Shown here piece after piece: positions 37,343-47,931 of a stretch of DNA of 64,000 nucleotides. Below the pieces are notes generated by a model that was not told the DNA's origin, searched no databases, and was given only the letters and a program-made list of their open reading frames with translations. Origin of the DNA: an uncultured Eubacterium sp. (GTDB taxonomy: Bacteria > Bacillota > Clostridia > Lachnospirales > Lachnospiraceae); assembly GCA_900552795.1 (NCBI GenBank), contig USBB01000005.1, positions 31,469 to 95,468 of the forward strand, given 5' to 3'. Made by a program: the position numbers and the translations under genes. Position 1 is the stretch's first letter. Each line of letters starts with the position of its first letter.

Positions 37343-38731
37343 ATGGAAAAATCAATGGAAAAAATGGTTGCATTGGCAAAGGCAAGAGGTTTTGTATATC
37401 CGGGTTCAGAGATATATGGCGGCCTTGCAAATACATGGGACTATGGCAATCTTGGAGTTGAATTAAAGAATAATGTAAAGAAAGCATGGTGGCAGAAGTT
37501 TGTTCAGGAAAGTCCGTACAATGTCGGAGTTGACTGTGCAATACTTATGAATCCTCAGACATGGGTGGCTTCAGGTCATCTTGGCGGTTTTGCAGATCCT
37601 TTGATGGATTGTAAGGAATGTCATGAAAGATTCAGAGCCGATAAGCTTATAGAGGACTGGGCAGCTGAAAATAATTTTGAGCTTCAGGGTTCTGTTGACG
37701 GTTGGACACAGGAAGAAATGAAAAATTTCATAGATGAGCATGAAATATCATGTCCTACATGCGGAAAGCATAATTTTACCGATATCAGACAGTTTAATCT
37801 TATGTTTAAGACATTTCAGGGTGTTACTGAGGATGCCAAGAATACGGTATATTTAAGACCTGAAACAGCACAGGGTATTTTTGTTAACTTTAAGAATGTT
37901 CAGAGAACATCAAGAAAGAAAGTTCCGTTTGGTATAGGTCAGATTGGTAAGTCTTTCAGAAATGAGATAACACCTGGTAACTTTACATTCAGAACAAGAG
38001 AGTTTGAGCAGATGGAGCTTGAATTTTTCTGTAAGCCGGGAACAGATATGGAATGGTTTAAATACTGGAGAGAGTATTGTATCAACTGGCTTAAATCACT
38101 CGGAATAAAGGACGACGAGATGCGTGCAAGAGACCATTCTCCTGAGGAACTCTGCTTTTACAGCAAAGGCACAACAGATATTGAATACCTCTTCCCGTTT
38201 GGATGGGGTGAGCTTTGGGGTATTGCTGACAGAACAGATTACGACCTTACACAGCATCAGACAGTTTCAGGTGAGGATATGTCATATTTTGATGATGAGA
38301 GCAAGGAAAAATATATTCCTTATGTTATCGAACCTTCCCTTGGTGCTGACAGAGTTACACTTGCGTTCCTTTGCGCGGCTTATGACGAGGAGGAACTTGA
38401 AGGAGGAGATGTAAGGACTGTGCTTCATTTCCATCCTGCGCTTGCACCTGTAAAAATCGGTATTTTACCTCTTTCAAAGAAGCTTAACGAGGGTGCTGAA
38501 AAAGTATTTGCAGAGCTTTCAAAATATTATAATTGTGAGTTTGATGACAGAGGAAATATTGGTAAGAGATACAGAAGACAGGATGAAATCGGTACTCCTT
38601 TCTGTATTACATATGACTTTGACTCAGAGGAAGACGGAGCGGTTACAGTAAGAGACAGAGATACAATGGCTCAGGAAAGAGTAAAGATTTCTGATTTGAA
38701 AGCATATTTTGAGGATAAGTTTACATTCTGA
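37343..38731 (+). CDS. glyQS: Glycyl-tRNA synthetase, dimeric class II type
   Basis: Charges tRNA-Gly. It is the single-polypeptide alpha2 form rather than the GlyQ/GlyS tetramer. [14 protein letters not shown] opens the protein. Motif 2 appears in [20 protein letters not shown] and motif 3 in [14 protein letters not shown]. Zinc-type cysteines are at [10 protein letters not shown] and CPTCGKH. The anticodon domain ends the 462 residues. ATG 37343 follows GAAATGAGG. Gene is sometimes named glyS or glyQS. Confidence 0.95.
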   Translation: MEKSMEKMVALAKARGFVYPGSEIYGGLANTWDYGNLGVELKNNVKKAWWQKFVQESPYNVGVDCAILMNPQTWVASGHLGGFADPLMDCKECHERFRADKLIEDWAAENNFELQGSVDGWTQEEMKNFIDEHEISCPTCGKHNFTDIRQFNLMFKTFQGVTEDAKNTVYLRPETAQGIFVNFKNVQRTSRKKVPFGIGQIGKSFRNEITPGNFTFRTREFEQMELEFFCKPGTDMEWFKYWREYCINWLKSLGIKDDEMRARDHSPEELCFYSKGTTDIEYLFPFGWGELWGIADRTDYDLTQHQTVSGEDMSYFDDESKEKYIPYVIEPSLGADRVTLAFLCAAYDEEELEGGDVRTVLHFHPALAPVKIGILPLSKKLNEGAEKVFAELSKYYNCEFDDRGNIGKRYRRQDEIGTPFCITYDFDSEEDGAVTVRDRDTMAQERVKISDLKAYFEDKFTF

Positions 38732-38768
38732 TTTTTAAGTCATTTTATGATGTATGGAGGCCTGAATT

Positions 38769-40373
38769 ATGTTGTGTCCAAAATGTGGGAGAGAGTATGA
38801 GGGCAATAGCTGTCCTTACTGCATGGGACCGGAGATAATTGTAAATAATGCGGACTATCTAAGAAGAAAAGAAGAGTATGAGAAGAAGCAGGCTGATGGG
38901 AGGTCTGCTTCTTCTGATAATGAAGAGACTGTCAATGAAGAAGCTTTGGCAAAAAAGGTACGCTCAGTTTATCCGGAAATTATAGCAGGTAAAATTAAGA
39001 AAGGTTTAAACAAGCTGAAATCAGACATTTTAAAGCTTAAAAATCCTAAAACGTATAAAAAGCTTAGAATTATATTGCCAGTGCTTGCCATTGCAGTTTT
39101 AATCATTGCGGCAGCAGCGTTTCTTTTGCCAAAGGCAGTTTCAAAAAAAGAAACACTGTATATGAGTAATGACGGAAAAATTTACAGAATTGAGAAAGAA
39201 AATCAAAAGCCGGAGGCTGATTTAGCAGGTGTGATATTTACTGAAAGTCAGGATAAGCATTTTGAAGCAGATATGCCGGATAATATCAATAAAGACGATT
39301 GTATACAGAGTATGGCAGCGAAAAGCGGTAAGTATTTTTCGGCAGTAACATATGATAAACAAGAGTCTTTATATACGATTTTTTTGTGGGATAAAGATAA
39401 TTGTATAAGCATTGCAAACGATAAAATGCTTAAAAGTATTTTATATGTTACCGATAAAGGCTTAGTTGTATACAGTGATACGGAATATATTGATTATGAG
39501 GGAAATGCGGCAGGAACAAATCTCTATATTTATATTCCTGATAATAGTGATTTGGGAAGCGGGCGTCTTATACAAATTGATGAAAATATAAAAAAGACTT
39601 TTATATACGATGATTTGCAGAAAGTCATATCTTTGGACAAATCCGACAATGTAACTGTTTATGATTATGATAATTTCAAGCTTTCTTCGGATACCATTGA
39701 AGATGTTTCGTGTATTTACGGTTTTGATGAAAAAAATCCTGACAGATACACATATTATGCGGGAACCGTAAATTACAGCAAAAAAGCGGACGGATTTATA
39801 TACTGTACAGAGCAGAAGTGCTATTACAGGGATTTAAAGACACAAAAGGATATATATTTGGCACAGGCGCACGGAACGGACGCTTCATTTGTATATAAGA
39901 GCGGCAGCTTTGTGTATATGATTAATTCAGCAGCTGTCTGGTACTCACCTTTGTCTAAAGATAAAGCACCTGAGTACAAAAAGGTCACGGATATAACAAA
40001 TGCAGGAACGCTTATATTTACAGATGAGGGAAATGTGCTTGTTTATGCCGATGAAAACGGTAATCTTATAAAGATGTCTGATGGGAAAACAAATCAGATA
40101 ACATCGGGAATAGTGCCAAAAAGTCTGCAAAAGACTTTAAATAATGATAGTGGGTTTATATATATAAAAGCTGGCAGTCTGTATTATAAAGACAAAGTAT
40201 CTTCAAATGAAGTAAAGATAATTGAAAATATAAATGCGGAGACTTTGGTTACGGTAGTTTCGGCAGGAAATAAGCTTTATTTTATAAAAGATGACGGATT
40301 GCTTTACAGCTGCACAAAGAACGGAAAAAATCTGATATCTTCAGGTGAGGCAGATTCTTTTTGGATTGAGTGA
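38769..40373 (+). CDS. Zinc-ribbon membrane-anchored protein of unknown function
   Basis: An N-terminal zinc ribbon (CPKCGREYEGNSCPYC, residues 3-18) is followed by a charged cytosolic linker. One transmembrane segment lies at about residues 98-120 (IILPVLAIAVLIIAAAAFLL). A roughly 410-residue extracytosolic part consists of repeated short beta strands, rich in Asp, Tyr and Gly, suggesting a beta-propeller-like or DUF5050-like domain. The layout resembles zinc-ribbon membrane proteins common in Clostridia. It precedes the D,D-carboxypeptidase gene by 64 bp. Function unknown; a cell-surface sensor or scaffold is possible. Confidence 0.72.
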   Translation: MLCPKCGREYEGNSCPYCMGPEIIVNNADYLRRKEEYEKKQADGRSASSDNEETVNEEALAKKVRSVYPEIIAGKIKKGLNKLKSDILKLKNPKTYKKLRIILPVLAIAVLIIAAAAFLLPKAVSKKETLYMSNDGKIYRIEKENQKPEADLAGVIFTESQDKHFEADMPDNINKDDCIQSMAAKSGKYFSAVTYDKQESLYTIFLWDKDNCISIANDKMLKSILYVTDKGLVVYSDTEYIDYEGNAAGTNLYIYIPDNSDLGSGRLIQIDENIKKTFIYDDLQKVISLDKSDNVTVYDYDNFKLSSDTIEDVSCIYGFDEKNPDRYTYYAGTVNYSKKADGFIYCTEQKCYYRDLKTQKDIYLAQAHGTDASFVYKSGSFVYMINSAAVWYSPLSKDKAPEYKKVTDITNAGTLIFTDEGNVLVYADENGNLIKMSDGKTNQITSGIVPKSLQKTLNNDSGFIYIKAGSLYYKDKVSSNEVKIIENINAETLVTVVSAGNKLYFIKDDGLLYSCTKNGKNLISSGEADSFWIE

Positions 40374-40437
40374 TTTGTGTTAATATTGCGGTAATATATG
40401 GAATGTACGCGGAATACAATTTAATAAATATAAGCAT

Positions 40438-41736
40438 ATGGGTAGAGATATGTGCAGCGTAACAAAATTGTTGTTAAGACTAAAGAAACCGGCGTCAGTA
40501 CTGCTTCTGATAGTGATATTAATCTGTCAGACTGCGGTAAATGCGCCGGTTTTGGTCTATGCGGAAGAAACAAAGACTGAGCAGGAAGAAACAAAGACTG
40601 AAACAAAAGCCGGGCAGGAACAAAAGCAGGATGAAAAAGATGATAAGCTGTCGCTTGAATCTGAGTCGGCGATTCTTATGGAAGCTACTACAGGGAGAGT
40701 AATTTACGAGAAAAATCCGGACGAAGCGTTAAGACCTGCAAGTATAACTAAGATAATGACACTCCTGCTTATTTTTGACGCCTTGGAGGAGGGTAAAATT
40801 AAGCTTGAGGATGAGGTGACTGTATCAGATTATGCGGCTTCAATGGGTGGAAGTCAGGTATTTTTGGAGGAGGGAGAAAAGCAGACAGTTGATACGATGA
40901 TAAAATGTATTGCTGTTGCGAGCGGAAATGATGCCAGCGTGGCAATGGCTGAGCATATTTCAGGAACAGAGAGTGCGTTTGTTGATGCGATGAATGAAAG
41001 AGCGGCAGGACTTGGCATGAGCAGCACACATTTTGTAAACTGCTGCGGACTTGACACGGACGGACATATGTCAAGTGCAAAGGATGTGGCTTTGATGGGC
41101 AGGGAGCTTATAACAAAGTACCCTAAAATCCATGATTATTCCACAATATGGATGGATACCATAACTCATAGCACAAGGCGCGGAGAGAGCGAGTTTGTTT
41201 TATCTAACACAAATAAGCTTATTAAACAGTACCAGTGGGCGACAGGCTTAAAAACAGGCTCGACGGGACTTGCAAAAAGCTGTCTTTGCGCCAGTGCGAG
41301 CAAGGACGGAATAGATTTAATAGCGGTTATTATGGCTGCACCAACGAGTAAGCAGAGATTTTCGGAGGCAATTTCACTGCTTAATTACGGATACAGTGTA
41401 TGTGATATTTATGTTGATGAAAACATGCCGCAGCTTGAAAGAGTACAGGTAAAGGGCGGAAAAAATGAAAGTATCGGTTGTGTTTATGAAAAGCAGTTTT
41501 CATATTTATTTATGGATAAAGTAAAAAGTGAAGATATAACGAGCTTTGTAAGTATAAATGAAAATATAGATGCACCGATTAAAAAGGGCGATGTTGTGGG
41601 AAAGATAGTCTATAAATATAAAGAAGAGGAAATCGGAAGCGTTAACATAATTGCTGACGAGGACAATGCTAAGCAGACATATACAGATTCTTTGCTTAAA
41701 ACGCTTAAAAAAATGCTCTTTAATAGTGTAATTTGA
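40438..41736 (+). CDS. dacA: D-alanyl-D-alanine carboxypeptidase (PBP5/DacA family)
   Basis: Trims the terminal D-Ala of peptidoglycan side chains outside the membrane. The signal peptide spans about residues 1-43 (hydrophobic core SVLLLIVILICQTAV, end VYAEE). A low-complexity Glu/Lys/Thr/Gln linker follows. The S11 peptidase motifs are SITK near residue 102, SGN near 161 and KTG near 268. A C-terminal beta domain and an amphipathic tail end the 432 residues. The start is ATG 40438, or 40450 by Shine-Dalgarno spacing. In spore formers some members are sporulation-specific; this cannot be told here. Confidence 0.92.
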   Translation: MGRDMCSVTKLLLRLKKPASVLLLIVILICQTAVNAPVLVYAEETKTEQEETKTETKAGQEQKQDEKDDKLSLESESAILMEATTGRVIYEKNPDEALRPASITKIMTLLLIFDALEEGKIKLEDEVTVSDYAASMGGSQVFLEEGEKQTVDTMIKCIAVASGNDASVAMAEHISGTESAFVDAMNERAAGLGMSSTHFVNCCGLDTDGHMSSAKDVALMGRELITKYPKIHDYSTIWMDTITHSTRRGESEFVLSNTNKLIKQYQWATGLKTGSTGLAKSCLCASASKDGIDLIAVIMAAPTSKQRFSEAISLLNYGYSVCDIYVDENMPQLERVQVKGGKNESIGCVYEKQFSYLFMDKVKSEDITSFVSINENIDAPIKKGDVVGKIVYKYKEEEIGSVNIIADEDNAKQTYTDSLLKTLKKMLFNSVI

Positions 41737-41807
41737 CTTAAAATATGATATATTTATTATATTAGGCAAATACTGCCCTTGCAGATTTGTAAGTCAGAGG
41801 TTACGAT

Positions 41808-43136
41808 ATGGATTTATTTGATTATGTTCGTCAAAATACAATGAAAAGTGAATCACCGCTTGCGGCGAGAATTCGTCCGGCTACGCTTGACGAGGTTGTT
41901 GGGCAGCAGCATATTATTGGTAAGGATAAGCTGCTTTACAGGGCAATTATGGCTGATAAGCTCAGTTCAATAATATTTTACGGTCCTCCGGGAACAGGAA
42001 AGACTACGCTTGCCAAGGTTATTGCAAACACCACAAGTGCAGATTTTAAGCAGATTAACGCGACTGTTGCAGGAAAAAAAGATATGGAGGATGTCGTTTC
42101 GCAGGCAAAGAATAATCTCGGAATGTACGGAAAGAAAACCATTCTTTTTGTTGATGAGATTCATCGTTTTAATAAGGGACAGCAGGATTACCTTTTACCG
42201 TTTGTGGAGGACGGAACGATTATTCTTATAGGCGCAACTACGGAAAATCCATATTTTGAAGTAAATGGGGCTCTTATTTCACGCTCAATAGTGTTTGAGT
42301 TAAAATCTCTTACAAAAGATGACATAAAGACAATAATAAAAAGAGCAGTTTATGATAAGGAAAAGGGAATGGGCAGCCTTAATGCCGATATAGATGAGGA
42401 TGCACTTGAGTTTCTTGCTGATTTGTCAAATGGTGATGCAAGAAATGCTTTGAATGCTGTTGAGCTTGGCGTGCTTACCACTAAGCCGGCAGAGGATGGT
42501 AAAATTCATATAACGCTTCAGACAGCTGAACAGTGTATTCAGAAGCGTGTAGTAAAATATGATAAAGGCGGAGATAATCATTACGATACGATATCGGCTT
42601 TTATAAAGAGTATGAGAGGGTCTGACCCTGACGCGGCAGTTTATTATCTTGCGAGAATGTTGTACGCAGGCGAAGATATAAAATTTATAGCAAGAAGAAT
42701 TATGATATGTGCAAGCGAGGATGTAGGCAATGCTGACCCTCAGGCACTCGTAGTAGCAGTTGCTGCGGCACAGGCTGTTGAGAGGCTTGGTATGCCGGAA
42801 GCACGTATTCCTCTTGCGCAGGCGGCAATTTATGTCGCGTGCGCTCCAAAGAGCAACGGTGCGATTATGGCGATAGACGAAGCCATGAAAGTTGTAAATG
42901 AACAGAAAATCAGCGGAGTTCCTGCACATTTGCAGGATGCACATTATAAAGGGGCACAAAAGCTCGGTCGCGGAATAGGTTATAAGTATGCTCATGATTA
43001 CAAAAATAATTATGTTAAGCAGCAGTATCTGCCTGATGAACTGGCAGGGATGAGATTTTATAATCCAACACAGAATGGCTATGAGAAAGTTATTACTGAG
43101 CATATGGATAAAATTAAGTTGGAGGCAGAAACTTAA
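41808..43136 (+). CDS. rarA: Replication-associated recombination ATPase RarA (MgsA)
   Basis: AAA+ ATPase acting at stalled replication forks, related to RuvB and clamp loaders. It has RPATLDEVVGQQHIIG, Walker A GPPGTGKTT near residue 62, Walker B FVDEIHRFNKGQQD, and ATTENPYFEVN with a sensor role. The C-terminal tetramerisation part includes PEARIPLAQAAIYVACAPKSN. The length is 442 residues. The next gene begins at the base after its stop codon, so it shares a transcript with the unknown four-gene unit. Confidence 0.95.
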   Translation: MDLFDYVRQNTMKSESPLAARIRPATLDEVVGQQHIIGKDKLLYRAIMADKLSSIIFYGPPGTGKTTLAKVIANTTSADFKQINATVAGKKDMEDVVSQAKNNLGMYGKKTILFVDEIHRFNKGQQDYLLPFVEDGTIILIGATTENPYFEVNGALISRSIVFELKSLTKDDIKTIIKRAVYDKEKGMGSLNADIDEDALEFLADLSNGDARNALNAVELGVLTTKPAEDGKIHITLQTAEQCIQKRVVKYDKGGDNHYDTISAFIKSMRGSDPDAAVYYLARMLYAGEDIKFIARRIMICASEDVGNADPQALVVAVAAAQAVERLGMPEARIPLAQAAIYVACAPKSNGAIMAIDEAMKVVNEQKISGVPAHLQDAHYKGAQKLGRGIGYKYAHDYKNNYVKQQYLPDELAGMRFYNPTQNGYEKVITEHMDKIKLEAET

Positions 43137-46100
43137 ATGAAGGAACATCTCAAGCGTTTAGCAGCAGGAAATTTCATATATGAACAGCCAAAGCTAAAGC
43201 TTGACGAGGAAAAGCTGAAGCTTAGGATAAAAGCAGGTGAGGCAGGCACAGGTGCATTTACAATAAAGGCGGACGACATAATTAAGGGAGTCGTATGGTC
43301 GTCAGATGAGCGCATTATTTTCAAAAATAATACATTTAAAGGTAAAGAAAATACTGTTTCATTTGATATCAACACATGCGGACTTGTGCCCGGAGACAGT
43401 ATATCATGCACATTTGAAATAATCAGCAGCGCCGGAGAGGCGAGTGTTTTAGCAGATATTAAGATAATCGCGGAGACGTTAAAGACAGACGGAGGTGAAG
43501 CGGCAAATCTTTTTAATTTTGCAAACCTTGTTCAGACAGCACCGGAGGAAGCAGAGACACTATTTAAGTCGGAAAATTTTAAAAATATATTATTGAACGA
43601 AAATATTTCATTAAAAAATCTTTATTCTTTGATTAGCAGAGGTAAAAATGTATACTGGTCAATAGAGGAATTTCTTATAGCGGCAAAGAAAAAGTGTGCT
43701 GTAACAATAAGGCTTGAGAAAGAGGAAGTTTCGTATACTGATTTGCAGGAGAGCGTTACGGATATTGTGGGTATCACAAAAAGCGGTTGGGGCTACGTTA
43801 GCATAGATGTAAGCACAGATTCGCAATTTATAATACTTCAAAATAAAAGAATAACCAAAGAACAGTTTACGGGCAATAATTATGAGCTTCAGTTTTTGCT
43901 TGATTATAGTCTTATGCACAGCGGAAGAAATTTAGGGAAAATATATTTTAATACATATAACCAGCATCTTGAGATACCTGTCGAGGTGTCTCTTAAATCA
44001 AAAACTGATGTATCTGAAAAGCTGATTGTAAAGGAGAGAAAGGCTGCTGCTGCTGCACTGACTAAAGAATATCTTAGATACAGAATGAAGAAGAATGATA
44101 CAGTCGGCTGGGTATCTAAATCTGTCAGCATAATCGACAGGATAAGAGGTATCGATGATGGCGATGTGTTTTTTAAGCTTGCACATGCACAGCTTTTTTT
44201 GTTAAGCAACAGGCAGGAAGAGGCGATGTGGCTTCTTGACAATGTAAAGAATCTCATAGATAAAGACATGCTTGATGATTCTGAAAGAAATGTTGAATTA
44301 TATTGTTATTATCTTTATGTAAATTCGCTCGCCATAAAAGATAAGTCATATGTATCAAAGGTTTTTGAGATAATTAAGCATTATTATGAGAACGGATATC
44401 AGAATTTCAGGATTTTATGGCTGCTTTTTTATATAGACAGTTCATTCGGGCACAATCAGAGTATTAAATTATTAAGAATTAAGGATGTATTTCATGGAGG
44501 GTGTTTCAGCCCTATTATGTATATTGAGGCAATATTTATACTTAATTCACAGCCTGCTCTGTTAAGAGTACTTAACAGATTTGAAATTCAGGTATTAAAT
44601 TTCGGCTGCAAATACAATCTGATTTCAGAGCGTCTGGCAATTCAGGCGGCGGACCTTATAGCAAACGAAAAATATGCCGCACCATGCATGATAAATGTAT
44701 TAAAAGAGCTTGAGAGTATGACGGATAGTGATAAAATCCTTGGGGTGCTTGTTTCTGCGCTTATACGAAACAATGTGTCCGGTGAGGGCAGCTATTATTA
44801 TTATGAAAAGGGACTGCTTCGCGGCTTAAGAATTACGAGACTTTATGAATATTACATAAAAAGTATGGATAAGTCAGATTATAAAAGACTTCCTAAAAAG
44901 GTGCTTATGTATTTTTCATATGAGAGTGATTTGGATTTTGAGGATAAAGCGTATTTATACGCGAATATTTTAACCAATGAGAATACAAACGAAGAGATAA
45001 TGGCTTTGTATGATTCCCAGATGGAAAAATTCTGTTATGAACAGCTAAAAAAAGGCAATATAGATGATAATATTTTAGTACTTTACAGATATTTCTGGAA
45101 AAGCAGCTTTATTGATGAAATAACGAAGGATTTTATGCTGGGACTTTTATTTACATATAAGGTAAGTTGTTTTGGTTCAGATATAAAAAATGTAATTATT
45201 AAACACAAGGAGCTTCAGACTACTGAAAAGTATGCAGTGAGCGGAGGCTGCACGTATGTAAGAATGTATACGGAAAACTGTGCTATGGTGTTTGAGGACG
45301 AGGATGGGAATTATCTTAAGGACAGTATAAATTATGAGATTGAAAAGGTATTTGATGAAATGCCTTTGGTTAATGCGCTTATAAATGCGCAGCAGGACAA
45401 TACTTATGCGATGCTGTATTGTTTTGAAGCACAAAAAAAGCTTAATCTTGAAACAGAGCGCTGTGCTGATATCGCACGATGCCTTATAAAGAAAGATATT
45501 GTGGAGGAGAGCGTTAAATTAAAGCTTAATTCATGGCTCATAGAGTATTATGATAAGTTTTATGCAGGTGATGATTTTAATGTGCATTTTAAGTCTCTTT
45601 ATAAAGACAGGCTCATTGAGGACGATGCAATAAAGCTTATACAGGTATGTATCTTTAACGGTATGTACGAGGATGCGTTTGATTTGATAAAGGTATATGG
45701 CTTTAGCGGAGTGGAGCCGATGAAGCTTATGCGTATGGCAAGACGTATCGTACAGATTTATGATTATGGGTTTGACCATGTTTTGACAGAGGTGTGTTAT
45801 TGCATATTTGTAAATAAGATATATGATGAGATTGTGCTTGAGTATCTTGCAATGCATTTTAACGGTACAACGTCACAAATGTATGATGTATGGAAAGCCT
45901 GTCAGAATTTTAATGTTGACAATATAAATATAGCTGAAAGATTTATTGCGCAGATGCTGTTTACGGGACAGAATAACGGCAGACAGACCGAAGTATTTGG
46001 ATATTACTGTGCGAATGGCGGAAGACGTTTTGTTATAGATGCCTATGTTTCATATCATTCATTTTTGTATTTTTCAAAGCATAAAAAGGTTAATGATATA

Positions 46101-46697
46101 GTGTTTAAGGTTATTGAGGAGCAGATACAGGATTGTCATGAAATGCCGGAAATATGTTATCTTGCGCTTCTTAAGAAATATTCGTCAAAAACATCTGAGT
46201 TAGCAGATAAACAGCTAAAGCTTGCAGAGCAGATGCTTGATTATATGTGCAGTGAAAATATATTTTTTGAGTTTTATAAAAAATTTGCTTCCGTGATTTC
46301 ACGTCCTTATAATGCGATTAATAAAACGGTTGTCGAGTACTGCGGTAATCCTAAGTCAAAAGTAAAGCTTTATTATATAACAGACGATGATGGCGAAAAT
46401 TGGCATGAGGAGACGATGACAGGACGTTTCGGCGTGTTTGTAAAGTGTTTTACATTGTTTTATGCAGATACCGTAAAGTATTATTTTACTGAAGAAATTA
46501 ACGGTGAGATAAAGCAGTCCGATATATACAGCATAACAAATAATGATATAAATCCTGAGCATACACAGGGCAGATTCGAGTTTATTAATGATATACTTGC
46601 AAGTATGCAGCTTCATGATATGGCTACAATGAAAAAGCTTATGCAGGGTTACTGCGTTCAGGACTATGTGGCACAGGAAATATTTAAACCATTTTAA
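43137..46697 (+). CDS. Giant cytosolic solenoid protein of unknown function (DUF5717-like)
   Basis: A 1186-residue protein without signal peptide or membrane segment. The N-terminal parts (about residues 18-120 and 205-300) look like beta-sandwich domains, and the second ends GRNLGKIYFNTYNQHLEIPV. Residues 300-1070 are almost wholly helical and resemble TPR-like repeats. A C-terminal beta domain (about 1074-1150) has VKLYYITDDDGENW and VKCFTLFYADTVKYYFTEE. From memory it resembles Lachnospiraceae proteins labelled DUF5717, which I cannot verify. It starts with ATG directly after the rarA stop. It is the largest gene of a four-gene unit and may be a scaffold for the Hsp70-like partner next door. 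Confidence 0.75.
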   Translation: MKEHLKRLAAGNFIYEQPKLKLDEEKLKLRIKAGEAGTGAFTIKADDIIKGVVWSSDERIIFKNNTFKGKENTVSFDINTCGLVPGDSISCTFEIISSAGEASVLADIKIIAETLKTDGGEAANLFNFANLVQTAPEEAETLFKSENFKNILLNENISLKNLYSLISRGKNVYWSIEEFLIAAKKKCAVTIRLEKEEVSYTDLQESVTDIVGITKSGWGYVSIDVSTDSQFIILQNKRITKEQFTGNNYELQFLLDYSLMHSGRNLGKIYFNTYNQHLEIPVEVSLKSKTDVSEKLIVKERKAAAAALTKEYLRYRMKKNDTVGWVSKSVSIIDRIRGIDDGDVFFKLAHAQLFLLSNRQEEAMWLLDNVKNLIDKDMLDDSERNVELYCYYLYVNSLAIKDKSYVSKVFEIIKHYYENGYQNFRILWLLFYIDSSFGHNQSIKLLRIKDVFHGGCFSPIMYIEAIFILNSQPALLRVLNRFEIQVLNFGCKYNLISERLAIQAADLIANEKYAAPCMINVLKELESMTDSDKILGVLVSALIRNNVSGEGSYYYYEKGLLRGLRITRLYEYYIKSMDKSDYKRLPKKVLMYFSYESDLDFEDKAYLYANILTNENTNEEIMALYDSQMEKFCYEQLKKGNIDDNILVLYRYFWKSSFIDEITKDFMLGLLFTYKVSCFGSDIKNVIIKHKELQTTEKYAVSGGCTYVRMYTENCAMVFEDEDGNYLKDSINYEIEKVFDEMPLVNALINAQQDNTYAMLYCFEAQKKLNLETERCADIARCLIKKDIVEESVKLKLNSWLIEYYDKFYAGDDFNVHFKSLYKDRLIEDDAIKLIQVCIFNGMYEDAFDLIKVYGFSGVEPMKLMRMARRIVQIYDYGFDHVLTEVCYCIFVNKIYDEIVLEYLAMHFNGTTSQMYDVWKACQNFNVDNINIAERFIAQMLFTGQNNGRQTEVFGYYCANGGRRFVIDAYVSYHSFLYFSKHKKVNDIVFKVIEEQIQDCHEMPEICYLALLKKYSSKTSELADKQLKLAEQMLDYMCSENIFFEFYKKFASVISRPYNAINKTVVEYCGNPKSKVKLYYITDDDGENWHEETMTGRFGVFVKCFTLFYADTVKYYFTEEINGEIKQSDIYSITNNDINPEHTQGRFEFINDILASMQLHDMATMKKLMQGYCVQDYVAQEIFKPF

Positions 46698-46731
46698 CAG
46701 TTGAAACAACAGCTGTATTTGGGAGGGAGAT

Positions 46732-47904
46732 ATGCAATCTGGAAAAGGACTTTTGGCAGGTATAGATATCAGTAATAAATATTGCATGGCTTCTTATTTT
46801 GATTATGATGAGAAGAAAGTAAAAAGCGTTATATTTGCTGATAACAGACCTGTTGCAGATAATCCATATGAATTTAAGAAGCTGCCTGATTTGTTTAAAG
46901 AGGGAAGTGTCAGGGAATCTGACAATGCAGTGGGACATGTATCAAAGATAATTGAATATATTAAAAAGATTTCAGGGATTTCATATATTGAGAAAATATG
47001 TTTTACGCTTAAAGATTTTTACATGGACAACTTGTGTGCTATAAGTATGATAATGAAAAGGTTAGGCATTGATGATGATAAGTGGTCTGTAATAAGTCAT
47101 GATGAGAGCTTTGCTCTTTACGCATACAGTCAGAAAAAGGAACTGTACAGCGCGTCGGTGTTGCTTCTTGATTATGGTGAAAACGGTATAGACGCTATTC
47201 TTTTAAATAAGACAAAAGCTGCATCATTAAATAAGGACATTGTAATGGAAAATACCTACGACATTTCAAATGAAAGTGTCAGCGCGGCATTTACAGGGTC
47301 AATTTCTCTTGATGAAGCTTCGGACTGCATTATTGAATGGCTCAGTGATATTTTTTCGAAATACAGTGTGTCTTCGTTATATCTGACAGGTGAGGGATTT
47401 AATTGTGAAAGTTATCCTGACAGGCTTACAAAGTTTTTATGTATGAGGCGTAAAGTCTTTGCAGGACAGAATTTATTTGTTAAAGGTGCAGTTTATTATT
47501 GTCTTAAAGATAGTGACAAAGAATCTTTAAACAATCTGCTTTTAGCTTGTAAAAACCGTGTTACGACAGGTATTGAAGTCCAGATAACGGATAGGGGAAT
47601 AGTTAAGCGTTTAAGAATTATAAAGCCGGGAGTCAACTGGTATATGGCATACAGGAAGATGGATTTTATTCTTGACGATATAAATAAAATTACTCTTATA
47701 ATGAAGCCATGTAACGACAGTGCGGAATATACCGAGGAAATTGACATAAGCGAAATTCCGTATCGCAAGGGAAAGATGACGAGAATAAGCATGGAAATTG
47801 CTTTTGTATCAGACAGCAGATGTGTGGTGACTGTTACCGATAAAGGCTTTGGACAGTTTGTGAAAAGCTCCGGTGCGGTTATAGTAAAAGAGATAGATAT
47901 TTAA
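46732..47904 (+). CDS. Divergent Hsp70/actin-fold protein (DUF5716-like)
   Basis: The 390 residues show a pattern of the actin/Hsp70 ATPase fold. LAGIDISNKYCMASYF (residues 8-23) matches phosphate-1, LLLDYGENGIDAILLN near 144 matches phosphate-2, and LYLTGEGF near 217 matches the adenosine region. The C-terminal segment ISMEIAFVSDSRCVVTVTDK parallels the DnaK strand pair [17 protein letters not shown], so an Hsp70-like beta domain may be attached. The phosphate-1 loop is altered (DISNKY for DLGTTNS) and phosphate-2 lacks GGGT, so ATP hydrolysis is uncertain. GGAGG precedes ATG. It sits between the giant solenoid and a helical-repeat gene, 34 and 27 bp away. Confidence 0.7.
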   Translation: MQSGKGLLAGIDISNKYCMASYFDYDEKKVKSVIFADNRPVADNPYEFKKLPDLFKEGSVRESDNAVGHVSKIIEYIKKISGISYIEKICFTLKDFYMDNLCAISMIMKRLGIDDDKWSVISHDESFALYAYSQKKELYSASVLLLDYGENGIDAILLNKTKAASLNKDIVMENTYDISNESVSAAFTGSISLDEASDCIIEWLSDIFSKYSVSSLYLTGEGFNCESYPDRLTKFLCMRRKVFAGQNLFVKGAVYYCLKDSDKESLNNLLLACKNRVTTGIEVQITDRGIVKRLRIIKPGVNWYMAYRKMDFILDDINKITLIMKPCNDSAEYTEEIDISEIPYRKGKMTRISMEIAFVSDSRCVVTVTDKGFGQFVKSSGAVIVKEIDI

Positions 47905-47931
47905 CTTAAGGTTAAAAGGAACGGAAAAATT

